Shown piece by piece: positions 21,812 through 32,925 of a stretch of DNA of 64,000 nt. The notes beneath the pieces are model-generated. The model did no database searches and was not told the DNA's origin. It was given only the letters and a program-made list of their open reading frames with translations. The DNA is taken from positions 1 to 64,000 of the forward strand of contig NZ_BDBC01000019.1 in assembly GCF_001612785.1 (NCBI RefSeq). Direction: 5' to 3'. A program made the position numbers and the translations under genes. The stretch comes from Nocardia beijingensis NBRC 16342 (GTDB taxonomy: Bacteria; Actinomycetota; Actinomycetes; Mycobacteriales; Mycobacteriaceae). Position 1 is the first letter of the stretch. Every line of letters begins with the position of its first letter.

Positions 21812-22195
21812 TCACACCGTGAAGCCGAGTGCGCGCAGCTGCTCGCGGCCGTCCTCGGTGATCTTGTCCGGACCCCACGGCGGCATCCAGACCCAGTTGA
21901 TCTTCAGGTCCTCCACCAGGCCGCTGCGCACCAGCGCGTTGCGGGACTGGTCCTCGATGACGTCGGTCAGCGGGCAGGCCGCCGAGGTCAGCGTCATGTC
22001 GAGGACCGCGATATTGTCCTCCTCGACGCGCAACCCGTAGACCAAGCCGAGATCGACGACGTTGATGCCGAGTTCCGGGTCGACGACGTCACGCATCGCC
22101 TCTTCGATGTCCTCGAGCAGTTTGATGTCCTCGGCGGACAGCTCGGGCACGTCGGCGGCCGGTTCGGCCTGCTCGGTGGTCGGTGTGTCAGTCAT
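21812..22195 (-). CDS. sufT: SufT/MIP18-family iron-sulfur assembly factor
   Basis: The 127-residue protein has an acidic N-terminal extension followed by the MIP18 (DUF59) domain: VVDPELGINVVDLGLVYGL, then TLTSAACPLTD with the conserved reactive cysteine, then the C-terminal WVWMPPWGPDKITEDGR. SufT-type proteins help transfer clusters to target enzymes. It is the last gene of the suf operon, as is Rv1466 in M. tuberculosis, 27 bases after sufU. Confidence 0.95.
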   Translation of the reverse strand: MTDTPTTEQAEPAADVPELSAEDIKLLEDIEEAMRDVVDPELGINVVDLGLVYGLRVEEDNIAVLDMTLTSAACPLTDVIEDQSRNALVRSGLVEDLKINWVWMPPWGPDKITEDGREQLRALGFTV

Positions 22196-22222
22196 GACGC
22201 TTTCCCGTTTCCCTCGGACGGT

Positions 22223-22690
22223 TCAGTTCTCTTCCGCGGCGGGCGCGGGCTGCTCGGGGCCGATCCGCAGGACCGCGTCCTTGAACGCCATCCACCCGAG
22301 CAGCGCGCACTTCACTCGCGCTGGGTACTTCGACACTCCCGCCAGAGCGATGCCGTCGCCGATCACGTCCTCGTCGCCCTCGATGGTGCCGCGGCTGGAG
22401 ATCATCTCGCTGTAGGAGTCGACCACCTTCAGCGCCTGCTGCACCGGGAGCCCGATCACCTGGTCGGTGAGGATCGAGGTGGCGGCCTGGCTGATCGAGC
22501 AGCCCTGCCCGTCGTAGGAGACGTCGGTGACGTCACCCTTGCCGTCGAGCTGCACGCGCAGGGTCACCTCGTCGCCGCAGGTCGGGTTCACGTGGTGCAC
22601 CTCGGCCCCGAACGGCTCGCGCAGGCCCCGATTGTGCGGGTGCTTGTAGTGGTCCAGGATCACTTCCTGGTACATCTGCTCCATGCGCAT
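22223..22690 (-). CDS. sufU: SufU zinc-dependent sulfurtransferase/scaffold
   Basis: The 155-residue SufU has the zinc ligands Cys38 and Asp40 (NPTCGDEV), Cys64 (GQGCSISQAA) and Cys128 (RVKCALLGW). In Gram-positive bacteria SufU accepts persulfide sulfur from SufS by swapping zinc ligands. The gap to sufS is 3 bases, so translation is coupled. The start begins RMEQMYQEVILDHYKHP, the usual SufU N-terminus. Confidence 0.97.
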   Translation of the reverse strand: MRMEQMYQEVILDHYKHPHNRGLREPFGAEVHHVNPTCGDEVTLRVQLDGKGDVTDVSYDGQGCSISQAATSILTDQVIGLPVQQALKVVDSYSEMISSRGTIEGDEDVIGDGIALAGVSKYPARVKCALLGWMAFKDAVLRIGPEQPAPAAEEN

Positions 22691-22693
22691 GAC

Positions 22694-24725
<2,032 letters not shown>

Positions 24726-24762
24726 CGAATTCGAATTCCTTTGCCAGGTATGGGGTCGTTGA

Positions 24763-25941
24763 TCAGGCGCCGATGGCGGCGAGTTCGGCCTCGATGGCCG
24801 CCTCCAGCCGCTCCCGGACCTCGGGCACCGCGATCTTCTGGATGATCTCGTGGAAGAAGCCGCGCACCACCAGGCGACGGGCGGCGTCCTCCGGGATGCC
24901 GCGGGCGCGCAGGTAGAACAGTTGCTCGTCGTCGAAGCGGCCGGTCGCGGACGCGTGCCCGGCGCCGACGATCTCGCCGGTCTCGATCTCCAGGTTCGGC
25001 ACCGAGTCCGCCCGCGCGCCGTCGGTGAGCACCAGGTTGCGGTTCACCTCGAAGGTGTCGGTGCCCTCGGCGGCGGCGCGGATGAGCACGTCGCCCACCC
25101 ACACGGTGCGGGCGTCGCCCTTGGGCGAATGCGGGTCGCCTTGCAGCGCTCCCTTGTACAGGACGTTCGACTTGCAGTTGGGCACCGCGTGGTCGACCAG
25201 CAGGCGCTGCTCGAAATGCTGGCCCGCGTCGGCGAAGTAGAGGCCGAGCAGTTCGGCATCGCCGCCGGGGCCGTCGTAGCGGACGTTTCCGGTCAGGCGC
25301 ACCAAGTCGCCGCCGAGGGTGACCGAGGTGTGCCGCAGGGTCGCGTCGCGGCCGAGCTTCGCGTGGTGCGCGGTGGCGTGCACCGCGTCGTCGGCCCAGT
25401 CCTGCACGGCGACGACGGTGAGCTTGGCCGAATCGCCGAGCACGAATTCCACGTTCTCCGCGTAGGTTCCGCTGCCGCGCTGGTCGATGACCACGGTCGC
25501 CTTGGCGAAGGCTTCCAGGCGGATCTGCAGGTGGCCGTAGGCGGTCTTGCCCTCGCCGGGGCCGGTGATCGTGACGGTCACCGGCTCGGCGACCTCGACC
25601 TCCTTGCCCACCGAAACGACGGTGGCCTGCTCGAAACCCGAATACGCCTGCGCGGCGACGCGATCGGACGGCACGCCGCCCTGGCCGAGCCGCGCGTCGG
25701 AACGGTCGACCGTCTCGACGGTGACGCCATCGGCCGCGTCGACCTCGACCCTCGCGCGGCCGTCGCGCACCGCGGTGCCGTCCTGCAACCCGCGCAGGCG
25801 GCGCAGCGGGGTGAACCGCCACGCCTCGTCCTTGGCGGAGGGCACCTCGAAGGCGTTCACGTCGAACGACGTGAAGACCTCGCCTTTGTTGATCGCTGGG
25901 GTACGAGCCTCGGCGGCTTCGGCGATGTTCTCCACGGCCAT
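24763..25941 (-). CDS. sufD: SufD scaffold subunit
   Basis: The 392-residue SufD has the parallel beta-helix core and the C-terminal helix region shared with SufB (LEIETGEIVGAGHASATGRF, EDAARRLVVRGFFHEII). The ATG at 25941 overlaps the sufB stop in the sequence TGATG. A longer frame reaches upstream into sufB but is only an overlapping reading frame. SufD partners SufB and SufC in the assembly scaffold and aids iron entry. Confidence 0.97.
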   Translation of the reverse strand: MAVENIAEAAEARTPAINKGEVFTSFDVNAFEVPSAKDEAWRFTPLRRLRGLQDGTAVRDGRARVEVDAADGVTVETVDRSDARLGQGGVPSDRVAAQAYSGFEQATVVSVGKEVEVAEPVTVTITGPGEGKTAYGHLQIRLEAFAKATVVIDQRGSGTYAENVEFVLGDSAKLTVVAVQDWADDAVHATAHHAKLGRDATLRHTSVTLGGDLVRLTGNVRYDGPGGDAELLGLYFADAGQHFEQRLLVDHAVPNCKSNVLYKGALQGDPHSPKGDARTVWVGDVLIRAAAEGTDTFEVNRNLVLTDGARADSVPNLEIETGEIVGAGHASATGRFDDEQLFYLRARGIPEDAARRLVVRGFFHEIIQKIAVPEVRERLEAAIEAELAAIGA

Positions 25942-27377
25942 CAGCCGACGGCTCCTTCCATCTGCAGTTCGATCAGGCGGTTGAGTTCGAGCGCGTATTC
26001 CATCGGCAGTTCCTTGGCGATCGGCTCGACGAAGCCGCGCACCACCATGGCCATCGCCTCGTCCTCGGTGAGGCCGCGGCTCATCAGGTAGAACAGCTGG
26101 TCCTCGGAGACCTTCGATACGGTCGCCTCGTGCCCCATGGTCACGTCGTCCTCGCGGATGTCGACGTAGGGGTAGGTGTCGGAGCGGCTGATCGTGTCGA
26201 CCAGCAGCGCGTCGCACTTCACCGTCGACTTCGAGCCGTGCGCGCCCTTGTTCACCTGCACCAGGCCGCGGTAGGAGGCCCGGCCGCCGCCGCGCGCCAC
26301 CGACTTCGACACGATGGTCGAGGAGGTGTGCGGCGCGAGGTGCAGCATCTTCGCGCCGGTGTCCTGGTGCTGGCCCTCGCCGGCGAACGCCACCGACAGC
26401 ACCTCGCCCTTGGCGTACTCGCCGGTCATCCAGACCGCCGGGTACTTCATGGTGACCTTGGAACCGATGTTGCCGTCGATCCACTCCATGGTCGCGCCCG
26501 CCTCGGCCTTGGCCCGCTTGGTGACCAGGTTGTAGACGTTGTTCGACCAGTTCTGGATGGTGGTGTAGCGGCAGCGGCCGCCCTTCTTCACGATGATCTC
26601 CACCACCGCGGAGTGCAGCGAGTCCGACTTGTAGATCGGCGCGGTGCAGCCCTCGACGTAGTGCACGTAGGCGCCCTCGTCGACGATGATCAGGGTCCGC
26701 TCGAACTGGCCCATGTTCTCGGTGTTGATCCGGAAGTAGGCCTGCAGCGGAATGTCGACGTGCACGCCCGGCGGCACGTAGATGAACGAGCCGCCCGACC
26801 ACACGGCGGTGTTCAGCGCGGAGAACTTGTTGTCGCCCGCGGGGATCACCGAGCCGAAGTACTGCTGGAAGATCTCCGGGTGCTCCTTGAGGCCGGTGTC
26901 GGTGTCGAGGAAGATCACGCCCTGGGCCTCCAGGTCCTCACGGATCTGGTGGTAGACGACCTCGGACTCGTACTGCGCGGCGACGCCGGCGACCAGCCGC
27001 TGCTTCTCCGCCTCGGGGATGCCCAGCTTGTCGTAGGTGTTCTTGATGTCCTCGGGCAGCTCGTCCCAGGACGCGGCCTGCTTCTCGGTCGAGCGCACGA
27101 AGTACTTGATGTTGTCGAAGTCGATGCCGTCGAGGTTGGAGCCCCAGATCGGCATGGGCTTGCGATCGAAGATCCGCAGGGCCTTCAGCCGCTGTTCGAG
27201 CATCCATTCCGGCTCGTTCTTCTTCGCCGAGATGTCGCGGACAACCGCCTCGGACAGACCTCGTTGCGCGCTGGCGCCGGCCACATCCGAATCGGCCCAG
27301 CCGTAACCGTATTTACCCAGCGAGGCGATGGCCTCTTCCTGGGTGAGCGGTTGCACCTGGTCGGTGGTCGTCGTCAT
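25941..27377 (-). CDS. sufB: SufB scaffold subunit
   Basis: The 478-residue SufB is full length and uninterrupted, with [21 protein letters not shown], the core [35 protein letters not shown] and the C-terminal [19 protein letters not shown]. It has no intein, whereas the M. tuberculosis orthologue Rv1461 carries one. The ATG at 27377 overlaps the sufR stop (ATGA). SufB receives persulfide sulfur and carries the nascent cluster. Confidence 0.98.
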   Translation of the reverse strand: MTTTTDQVQPLTQEEAIASLGKYGYGWADSDVAGASAQRGLSEAVVRDISAKKNEPEWMLEQRLKALRIFDRKPMPIWGSNLDGIDFDNIKYFVRSTEKQAASWDELPEDIKNTYDKLGIPEAEKQRLVAGVAAQYESEVVYHQIREDLEAQGVIFLDTDTGLKEHPEIFQQYFGSVIPAGDNKFSALNTAVWSGGSFIYVPPGVHVDIPLQAYFRINTENMGQFERTLIIVDEGAYVHYVEGCTAPIYKSDSLHSAVVEIIVKKGGRCRYTTIQNWSNNVYNLVTKRAKAEAGATMEWIDGNIGSKVTMKYPAVWMTGEYAKGEVLSVAFAGEGQHQDTGAKMLHLAPHTSSTIVSKSVARGGGRASYRGLVQVNKGAHGSKSTVKCDALLVDTISRSDTYPYVDIREDDVTMGHEATVSKVSEDQLFYLMSRGLTEDEAMAMVVRGFVEPIAKELPMEYALELNRLIELQMEGAVG

Positions 27378-28183
27378 TCGGCACTCCTTCCGGAGTCGTT
27401 CGTTCGTACCGCTGCGGGCTGTGCAGCGGTTGGTGTTGAAGTTCCGGTCCGTTCGGCGGGCAGGACGAGCAGCGGCACGTGCGTGGTGCACGCGCAGTCG
27501 CCGTTGGCGATCGTGGCCAGCCGCTGCACGTGGGTGCCCAGCAGCTCCCGGAACGCCTCGAGCTCCGCCGCGCACAGCTGCGGGAACTCCTCGGCGACGT
27601 GCGCCACGGGGCAGTGGTGCTGGCAGATCTGCACGCCCGCGCCCACCTTGCGGGTGGTGGCGGCGAACCCGGCGTCGGTGAACGCCTCGGCGATCTCCTC
27701 GGCCTTGGCCGTGGTCTGTTCGGTGGTGTGCTCGCCGACCGGTTCGATCCCGGCCACGATAGTGCGTGCTCGTTTGCGGGCGAACTCGGTGATGGCTTGT
27801 TCGCCGCCGATCTCCCCGAGCTGCCGGATGGCGGCTCCGGCCAGATCGTCGTAGGCGTGGCCGAGTTTGCCGCGTCCGGCCGCGGTGAGCTGGTATTGCT
27901 TGGCCGGGCGGCCCCGGCCCTTCTGCTGCCAGGGCGCCGATCGGCTGGCGCGCGCCTGACCGGAGTCGATCAGGGCGTCCAAATGCCTGCGCACGCCCGC
28001 CGGGGCCAGGCCGAGCCGGTTCCCGATGGCGGTGGCGGTGATCGGTCCTTCCTCCAGCAGCAGCTGGACGATGGCCGCGCGGGTGTGCCCTTCGCCGCCG
28101 ACCGTGGCGGGCGCAGCGACCGACCCGGCGTCGGCCCTGCGACCGGCTCCTTCGTCGTTCCTCCGCAAACCCACGGTTTTCAC
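27374..28183 (-). CDS. sufR: SufR iron-sulfur-sensing repressor of the suf operon
   Basis: This 269-residue DeoR/ArsR-type regulator has a winged HTH at about 34-100 ([20 protein letters not shown], then [15 protein letters not shown]) and a C-terminal part with clustered cysteines: C187 and C191 in [12 protein letters not shown]204, and C230/C232 in GDCACTTH. In mycobacteria and cyanobacteria such cysteines hold the Fe-S cluster that lets SufR repress suf when clusters are plentiful. It is first in the operon and overlaps sufB by ATGA. The GTG at 28183 has no good ribosome site, so the mRNA may be leaderless there or initiation may occur at the GTG three codons later. Confidence 0.93.
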   Translation of the reverse strand: MKTVGLRRNDEGAGRRADAGSVAAPATVGGEGHTRAAIVQLLLEEGPITATAIGNRLGLAPAGVRRHLDALIDSGQARASRSAPWQQKGRGRPAKQYQLTAAGRGKLGHAYDDLAGAAIRQLGEIGGEQAITEFARKRARTIVAGIEPVGEHTTEQTTAKAEEIAEAFTDAGFAATTRKVGAGVQICQHHCPVAHVAEEFPQLCAAELEAFRELLGTHVQRLATIANGDCACTTHVPLLVLPAERTGTSTPTAAQPAAVRTNDSGRSAE

Positions 28184-28195
28184 AACATCAGTGTG
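28181..28195. promoter_or_regulatory. candidate SufR operator
   Basis: The inverted repeat CACA-ACATCAG-TGTG sits exactly at the sufR start codon, where an autoregulatory operator over a leaderless promoter would be expected. The arms are short (4 bp), so this is weak on its own. Confidence 0.3.
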
Positions 28196-28424
28196 GCGGA
28201 ATTCGTTCCCGAAATCTAATAAGGGTGCCCTGAGTCAGCGGGCCGGTCGAGCTGCGTGGATACGGGCGCAGCGGGGCGCCGCCCGCCGGCGTTCCGGACA
28301 GGTGTCCACCCGGCGCGACGCCCGGTCGCGGCGCCACTCCACCGCTTGACCTGCGCAGAGGAAACGCCGATCGGAGCCGGTAGAGCCGAGTACGCGCGGC
28401 CGGGAGGGCGGAGCGGCCCGCGCA

Positions 28425-28446
28425 CCGCACCCGGTGTCCGGTGCGG
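28425..28446 (-). terminator. hairpin downstream of the alcohol dehydrogenase gene
   Basis: CCGCACC and GGTGCGG form a 7-bp stem with an 8-base loop, about 34 bases after the stop codon of the minus-strand dehydrogenase gene. It is plausible as a terminator that insulates the sufR promoter. Confidence 0.35.
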
Positions 28447-28479
28447 CGAATACGCGCAGTGCGATTCGTCACAGGCGCT

Positions 28480-29499
28480 TCAGCGCACGGCGACCAGCTT
28501 CATCGGCGTCTCCAGCAGCGCGTCCACCGCCTCGTCCCACGCGGCCGTCGCCGTGGTGACCAGGGACGGATCGAAACGGCCCGCCGCGACCAGATCGAGC
28601 ACCTCGGGAATGACGGGGCGGACGTGCGCGCGGCCGGTGTGGAAGGTGCAGCAGCGGGTGTACATGTCCAGGATCGGCAGGGCGACGTCCTGTGCTTGCA
28701 CGCTGACGCTCGTGCACCAGCCGTCGTACGCCGCCGCATCGATGGCCGCGCGCAGCGCTTTCGCCCCGCCCGCCGCCTCCACCACGATCGGGAACCGTCC
28801 GACCCGCGCGTCACGCGGGCCTTCGATCGCCTCCGCGCCGAGCGATCGCGCGATCTCGAGCCGCTGGACCGAGTCGTCGAGATAGACCACACGGGCTGAG
28901 CCGAGGGCGGCCGCGAGCCCGGCGGCGTACAGGCCGATCGACGGCGCGGCGGGGCCGCCGATCACCAGCACCTCGGCGGCCGGATCAGCGGCCAGCTGCG
29001 GGCCGATCGATCGATAGGCGTCGGGAATGTTGTCGCTGGCGCTGGCCACCGCGACCGGGTCGACACCGGACGGCAGACGCACCAGCATGGCGTCGGCATG
29101 GGGCACGAGCGCGAGGTCGGCCCACAATCCGCCCCAGTCCAGCCCGCCCATGGCGCCGAGCCCGAAGGTCGACAGCCGCGGATGGCTCGTGCAGTTCCCG
29201 GTCCGCCCGCGCGCACAGGCCCGGCAGGCGCCGCACGAGATCTGGAAGGGCACCACCACCAGGTCGCCCACCGCGACCTCGCGTACCTCCGGCCCCACCT
29301 CGACCACTTCCGCGACGCCCTCGTGCCCGAACGGATACGGCCCCGGCAGCGGGAACGCGCCGCGCAGGACGGCCGGATCGATGTCGCAGGTAGCCAGCGC
29401 TACCGGCCGCACGAGCGCCTGGCCGGGTCCGCTCAGGACTGGGTCGGGGTGTTCTTCCCAGCGCATCGCACCGGGGCCGGTCAGCATCAGACGCTTCAT
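28480..29499 (-). CDS. zinc-dependent alcohol dehydrogenase family protein
   Basis: This 339-residue medium-chain dehydrogenase has the active-site entry FGHEGVAEVVEVGPEV (His-Glu of the catalytic zinc site) and the structural zinc cysteines in SCGACRACARGRTGNC. It then has a Rossmann part (VLVIGGPAAPSIGLYAAGLA, followed by VVYLDDS) and a C-terminal LVAVR. The usual first zinc cysteine near residue 40 appears as LATCDIDP. The substrate is unknown. An operator-like palindrome lies 14 bases upstream of the ATG and the upstream gene encodes a TetR regulator, so this is the probable regulated target. Confidence 0.88.
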   Translation of the reverse strand: MKRLMLTGPGAMRWEEHPDPVLSGPGQALVRPVALATCDIDPAVLRGAFPLPGPYPFGHEGVAEVVEVGPEVREVAVGDLVVVPFQISCGACRACARGRTGNCTSHPRLSTFGLGAMGGLDWGGLWADLALVPHADAMLVRLPSGVDPVAVASASDNIPDAYRSIGPQLAADPAAEVLVIGGPAAPSIGLYAAGLAAALGSARVVYLDDSVQRLEIARSLGAEAIEGPRDARVGRFPIVVEAAGGAKALRAAIDAAAYDGWCTSVSVQAQDVALPILDMYTRCCTFHTGRAHVRPVIPEVLDLVAAGRFDPSLVTTATAAWDEAVDALLETPMKLVAVR

Positions 29500-29512
29500 C
29501 GTCCGAGTGTCG

Positions 29513-29530
29513 CTAGAACGTTCTTTCTAG
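29513..29530. promoter_or_regulatory. TetR operator in front of the alcohol dehydrogenase gene
   Basis: CTAGAA-CGTTCT-TTCTAG has perfect 6-bp arms and also contains the nested palindrome AGAACGTTCT. Sites of the TAGAACGTTCTA type are typical for LmrA/YxaF-like TetR proteins, and the adjacent regulator is of that type. It lies between the tetR stop and the adh start. Confidence 0.65.
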
Positions 29531-30219
29531 TCAACGGTTTCCCCCGCCTCGTCCTGCTGCGGGGGCATTTCCGGAAAAAATCCGGACGAGGTCGCCCCGC
29601 CGGGCTCGGCACCGGACGAACCGTCCTGCGCTGCGACGCCGCCGCCGCTCCCCGCCGCCGCGAAACTCGCCCGGATCAGCCGCTCCATGGACTTCGCCAC
29701 CGTGCGCAGTGGTGCGTCCGACTGGCGGATCCGGGCCAGGATGGTGGCGCCCTCGTAGGCGGCGACCACCGTGGCGGCCAGTTCGGCCGCGTCCTCCCCG
29801 CCGAGGCCGAGTTCGGCGAGCAGACCGGCGAACGCCTGCTCCATCGTGTCGAAGGCGCGCACACAGGCCGAGCGCACCGCCGCCACGTCGCTGCCGCCGT
29901 CCAGCGCGGGCGTGCCGATCGGACACCCGTCGGTCCATTCCGAGTCCGCGAGCTTGCCTGCCATGAATTCGAACAGCGTGGCCAAGGTGGCGAACACGTC
30001 GGTCGGCGCCTGCCGGATCATCCGGCCGGTCAGCACGCCGGTCCCGGTGATCGCCGCGACCGCGATCTCCTCCTTGCCGCCGGGAAAATGGTGGTAGATC
30101 GAGCCGTACGGCAGTTCGGCCGCCTCGCTCAACGCCTTCAGACCGAACCCGTGATACCCGTGCCGCGCCAGCAGCCCGGAGGCGGCCACCTCGATCCGCC
30201 GCCTGGACTCCGAAACCAT
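29527..30219 (-). CDS. TetR regulator, LmrA/YxaF-like
   Basis: This 230-residue regulator has the HTH region RRIEVAASGLLARHGYHGFG with LPYGSIYHHFPGGKEEI, and the YxaF-type ligand domain marked by CPIGTPALD. A Gly/Ser/Pro-rich tail of about 35 residues follows. It is upstream of the alcohol dehydrogenase gene, and the operator between them suggests repression of adh. It is divergent from mptB with 94 bases between the starts. Confidence 0.9.
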   Translation of the reverse strand: MVSESRRRIEVAASGLLARHGYHGFGLKALSEAAELPYGSIYHHFPGGKEEIAVAAITGTGVLTGRMIRQAPTDVFATLATLFEFMAGKLADSEWTDGCPIGTPALDGGSDVAAVRSACVRAFDTMEQAFAGLLAELGLGGEDAAELAATVVAAYEGATILARIRQSDAPLRTVAKSMERLIRASFAAAGSGGGVAAQDGSSGAEPGGATSSGFFPEMPPQQDEAGETVD

Positions 30220-30313
30220 GCGTCGATTGTGCCGCCTGAGCCGGGCGGGTCCGGGCGGAACGGACCGGGTCCGTTCGCGGTGGGCGATCGCGGTTCGAAC
30301 TAGGCTTCGTTGC

Positions 30314-31996
30314 GTGGCGGTACTGGACGGCGCGCGGCGCAGGACACTGGCGTTCGGGCGCCGGGCACTCGGACTCGACGTGCCCGCGGCCGATCACACG
30401 ATCGCGGTGCTGCACCGCGACGAGTCCGAGGTGCCCGGTCTCGATCGCAAGGAGCTGGCGCAGCTCGACCGCATCCGCCTGATGGGCGCGACCGGCACGG
30501 TGCTGATGGCGATCAGCGCGCTGGGCATCGGGGCGCAGCCGGTGCACCAGAACCCCACGTCCGGCGTGCGTGTGCTCGGCATCTTCGCCCGTGCCCACAC
30601 CGGCTCGCTGGCCATGTGCATGACCGGCACCGTCGTGGTCGTCCTGGCCTGGCTGCTGCTGGGCCGGTTCGCGGTGGGTGGCATCGGCGGCTCCCCCGTC
30701 CACCGGCTGACCCGCTCGCAGATGGATCGCACACTGCTGCTGTGGCTCATCCCGCTCAGCGTCGCTCCCCCGCTGTTCAGCAACGACGTCTATTCCTATC
30801 TGGCGCAGAGCGAGATCGCCGCGCGCGGCATCGATCCCTACGAGGAAGGGCCGGTCGCGGGCCTGGGCATCGACAACGTGCTCACCAACAACGTCCCGAC
30901 CATCTGGCGCGATACCCCCGCGCCCTACGGTCCGCTGTTCCTCTGGATCGGCCGGGGCATCGCGGAACTGACCGGGGACAACATCATCGCGGGCGTCTGG
31001 GTGCACCGGGTGCTCGCGCTGGGCGGCGTCGCGCTGATCGTCTGGGCGCTGCCCCGGCTGTCGGCGCGCTGCGGCGTCGCATCGGTGAGTGCGCTGTGGC
31101 TCGGCGCGGCGAACCCCTTGGTGCTGTTCCATCTCGTGGGCGGCGTGCACAACGACGCGCTCATGCTCGGCCTGATGCTGGCCGGACTGGAGTTCTGCCT
31201 GCGCGCCATCGAGGACACCCATCCGTTCGACGGCCGCGCCTACGCGTGGCTGATCGGCGGCGCGATCATCATCACCCTGTCGTCGTCGATCAAATTCACC
31301 TCCATCATCGTGCTCGGGTTCGTCGGGATGGCGCTGGCGCGGCGGTGGGGGGCTTCACTGCGCACGGTCGCCATCGCGGCCGCCATGCTCGGCGCGATCG
31401 CCATCGGCACCACGCTGTTCATCAGTTCGGTGAGCGGACTCGGCTTCGGCTGGATCTACACGCTGAACACCGCCAACGCGGTGCGCAGCTGGATGTCGCT
31501 GCCGACCGCGCTGGGCATCATCACCGGATTCGGCGGCGTGCTGCTGGGGCTGGGCGATCACACCACCGCGCTGCTGAGCATCACCCGCCCGATCGCGGCG
31601 GTGGTCGCGGGCTTCTTCACGGTGCGCATGCTGGTAGCCACCGGCACCGGTCGCCTGCATCCGGTCGGCGCGCTGGGCGTGGCGCTGGGCGCGATCGTGC
31701 TGTTGTTCCCGGTGGTGCAGCCCTGGTATCTGCTCTGGGCGATCGTGCCGATGGCGGCCTGGGCGACCCGGCCGGTGTTCCGGGTGCCCGCGGTGGCGTT
31801 CTCCGGGATCGTCAGCGTGATCCTCATGCCGCGCGGCGCCGATCTCGAGGTGTTCCAGATCGTGGGCGCCGCGATCGCCACCGTGATCGTCGGGGTGCTG
31901 TTCATCGTGATCACGCGCAACTCCCTGCCGTGGCGCGGGCAGCCGGGGGTGTCGGCTCCGTCACAGGTGCCCACCTCCTACGGTGTGACATCGTGA
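30314..31996 (+). CDS. mptB: alpha-(1->6)-mannopyranosyltransferase MptB
   Basis: The 560-residue polytopic GT-C glycosyltransferase starts the mannan core of lipomannan in Corynebacteriales using polyprenyl-phosphomannose. The GT-C motif is visible in the first large loop as SNDVYSYLAQ (Asp and Tyr), followed by GIDPYEEGP and PAPYGPLFLWIGRG. About a dozen hydrophobic segments follow, with VVQPWYLLWAIVP near the C-terminus. Length and position (before the two ABC genes and ctaA) match M. tuberculosis Rv1459c. GTG 30314 was chosen because family similarity starts shortly after; the ribosome site is poor. The stop overlaps the next gene by GTGA. Confidence 0.93.
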   Translation: MAVLDGARRRTLAFGRRALGLDVPAADHTIAVLHRDESEVPGLDRKELAQLDRIRLMGATGTVLMAISALGIGAQPVHQNPTSGVRVLGIFARAHTGSLAMCMTGTVVVVLAWLLLGRFAVGGIGGSPVHRLTRSQMDRTLLLWLIPLSVAPPLFSNDVYSYLAQSEIAARGIDPYEEGPVAGLGIDNVLTNNVPTIWRDTPAPYGPLFLWIGRGIAELTGDNIIAGVWVHRVLALGGVALIVWALPRLSARCGVASVSALWLGAANPLVLFHLVGGVHNDALMLGLMLAGLEFCLRAIEDTHPFDGRAYAWLIGGAIIITLSSSIKFTSIIVLGFVGMALARRWGASLRTVAIAAAMLGAIAIGTTLFISSVSGLGFGWIYTLNTANAVRSWMSLPTALGIITGFGGVLLGLGDHTTALLSITRPIAAVVAGFFTVRMLVATGTGRLHPVGALGVALGAIVLLFPVVQPWYLLWAIVPMAAWATRPVFRVPAVAFSGIVSVILMPRGADLEVFQIVGAAIATVIVGVLFIVITRNSLPWRGQPGVSAPSQVPTSYGVTS

Positions 31997-32925
31997 ACGC
32001 ACCCTCCGGACCCGCCGTCAGCGTGGACGGCGTCGTCAAGCGTTACGGCGACACCACGGCCGTGGACGGCCTGACGTTCGAGGTGGAACCGGCGCGGGTG
32101 CTCGCGCTGCTCGGCCCGAACGGCGCGGGCAAGACCACGACGGTGGAGATGTGCGAGGGATTCGCCGCGCCGGACGCGGGCACGGTGCGCGTACTCGGCC
32201 TGGACCCGGTCGCCGATTCCGAACGGCTGCGGCCACGCATCGGCGTCATGCTGCAAGGCGGCGGCGCTTATCCCGGCGCGCGGGCGGGCGAGATGCTCGA
32301 CCTGGTCGCCGCCTACTCCGCGGACCCGCTCGACCCCGACTGGTTGCTGCGCACCCTCGGCCTCCAGGACAACCGCCGCACTCCCTACCGCCGCCTCTCC
32401 GGCGGCCAGCAACAGCGGCTCGCCCTCGCCTGCGCGCTGGTGGGCAAGCCGGAGATCGTGTTCCTCGACGAGCCGACCGCGGGCCTGGACGCCCAGGCCC
32501 GGCTGATCGTCTGGGAGCTGATCGACGCCCTGCGCCGCGACGGGGTGACCGTGGTGCTGACCACGCACATGATGGACGAGGCCGAGCAGCTCGCCGACCA
32601 GCTCGTGATCATCGATCACGGCCGCATCGTCGCCTCCGGCACTCCGGCCGAGGTCACCGCGCACGGCGCGGCCGGCCAGCTGCGCTTCTGCGCGCCGCCC
32701 AAACTGAACTTGGAATTGCTGGCCAACGCCCTGCCCGAGGGGTTCGCGCCCAGGGAGACCACGCCGGGCACCTATCTGGTGGAAGGCGAGATCAATCCGC
32801 AAGTGCTCGCGACCGTCACCGCGTGGTGCGCGCGCATGAACGTGCTGGCCACCGACATCCGGATCGACCAGCGCCGCCTCGAGGACGTCTTCCTCGAACT
32901 GACCGGACGGGACCTGCGCGGATGA
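31993..32925 (+). CDS. ABC transporter ATP-binding protein, Rv1458c-like
   Basis: The 310-residue ATPase is of the drug/antibiotic exporter class, with Walker A GPNGAGKTT, signature LSGGQQQRLALA, Walker B IVFLDEPTAGLD and the H-loop TTHMMDEAEQLAD. The C-terminal extension ends RRLEDVFLELTGRDLRG, typical of DrrA/CcmA-like ATPases. It is coupled to mptB by GTGA and to the permease gene by ATGA. The substrate is unknown. Confidence 0.95.
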   Translation: MNAPSGPAVSVDGVVKRYGDTTAVDGLTFEVEPARVLALLGPNGAGKTTTVEMCEGFAAPDAGTVRVLGLDPVADSERLRPRIGVMLQGGGAYPGARAGEMLDLVAAYSADPLDPDWLLRTLGLQDNRRTPYRRLSGGQQQRLALACALVGKPEIVFLDEPTAGLDAQARLIVWELIDALRRDGVTVVLTTHMMDEAEQLADQLVIIDHGRIVASGTPAEVTAHGAAGQLRFCAPPKLNLELLANALPEGFAPRETTPGTYLVEGEINPQVLATVTAWCARMNVLATDIRIDQRRLEDVFLELTGRDLRG

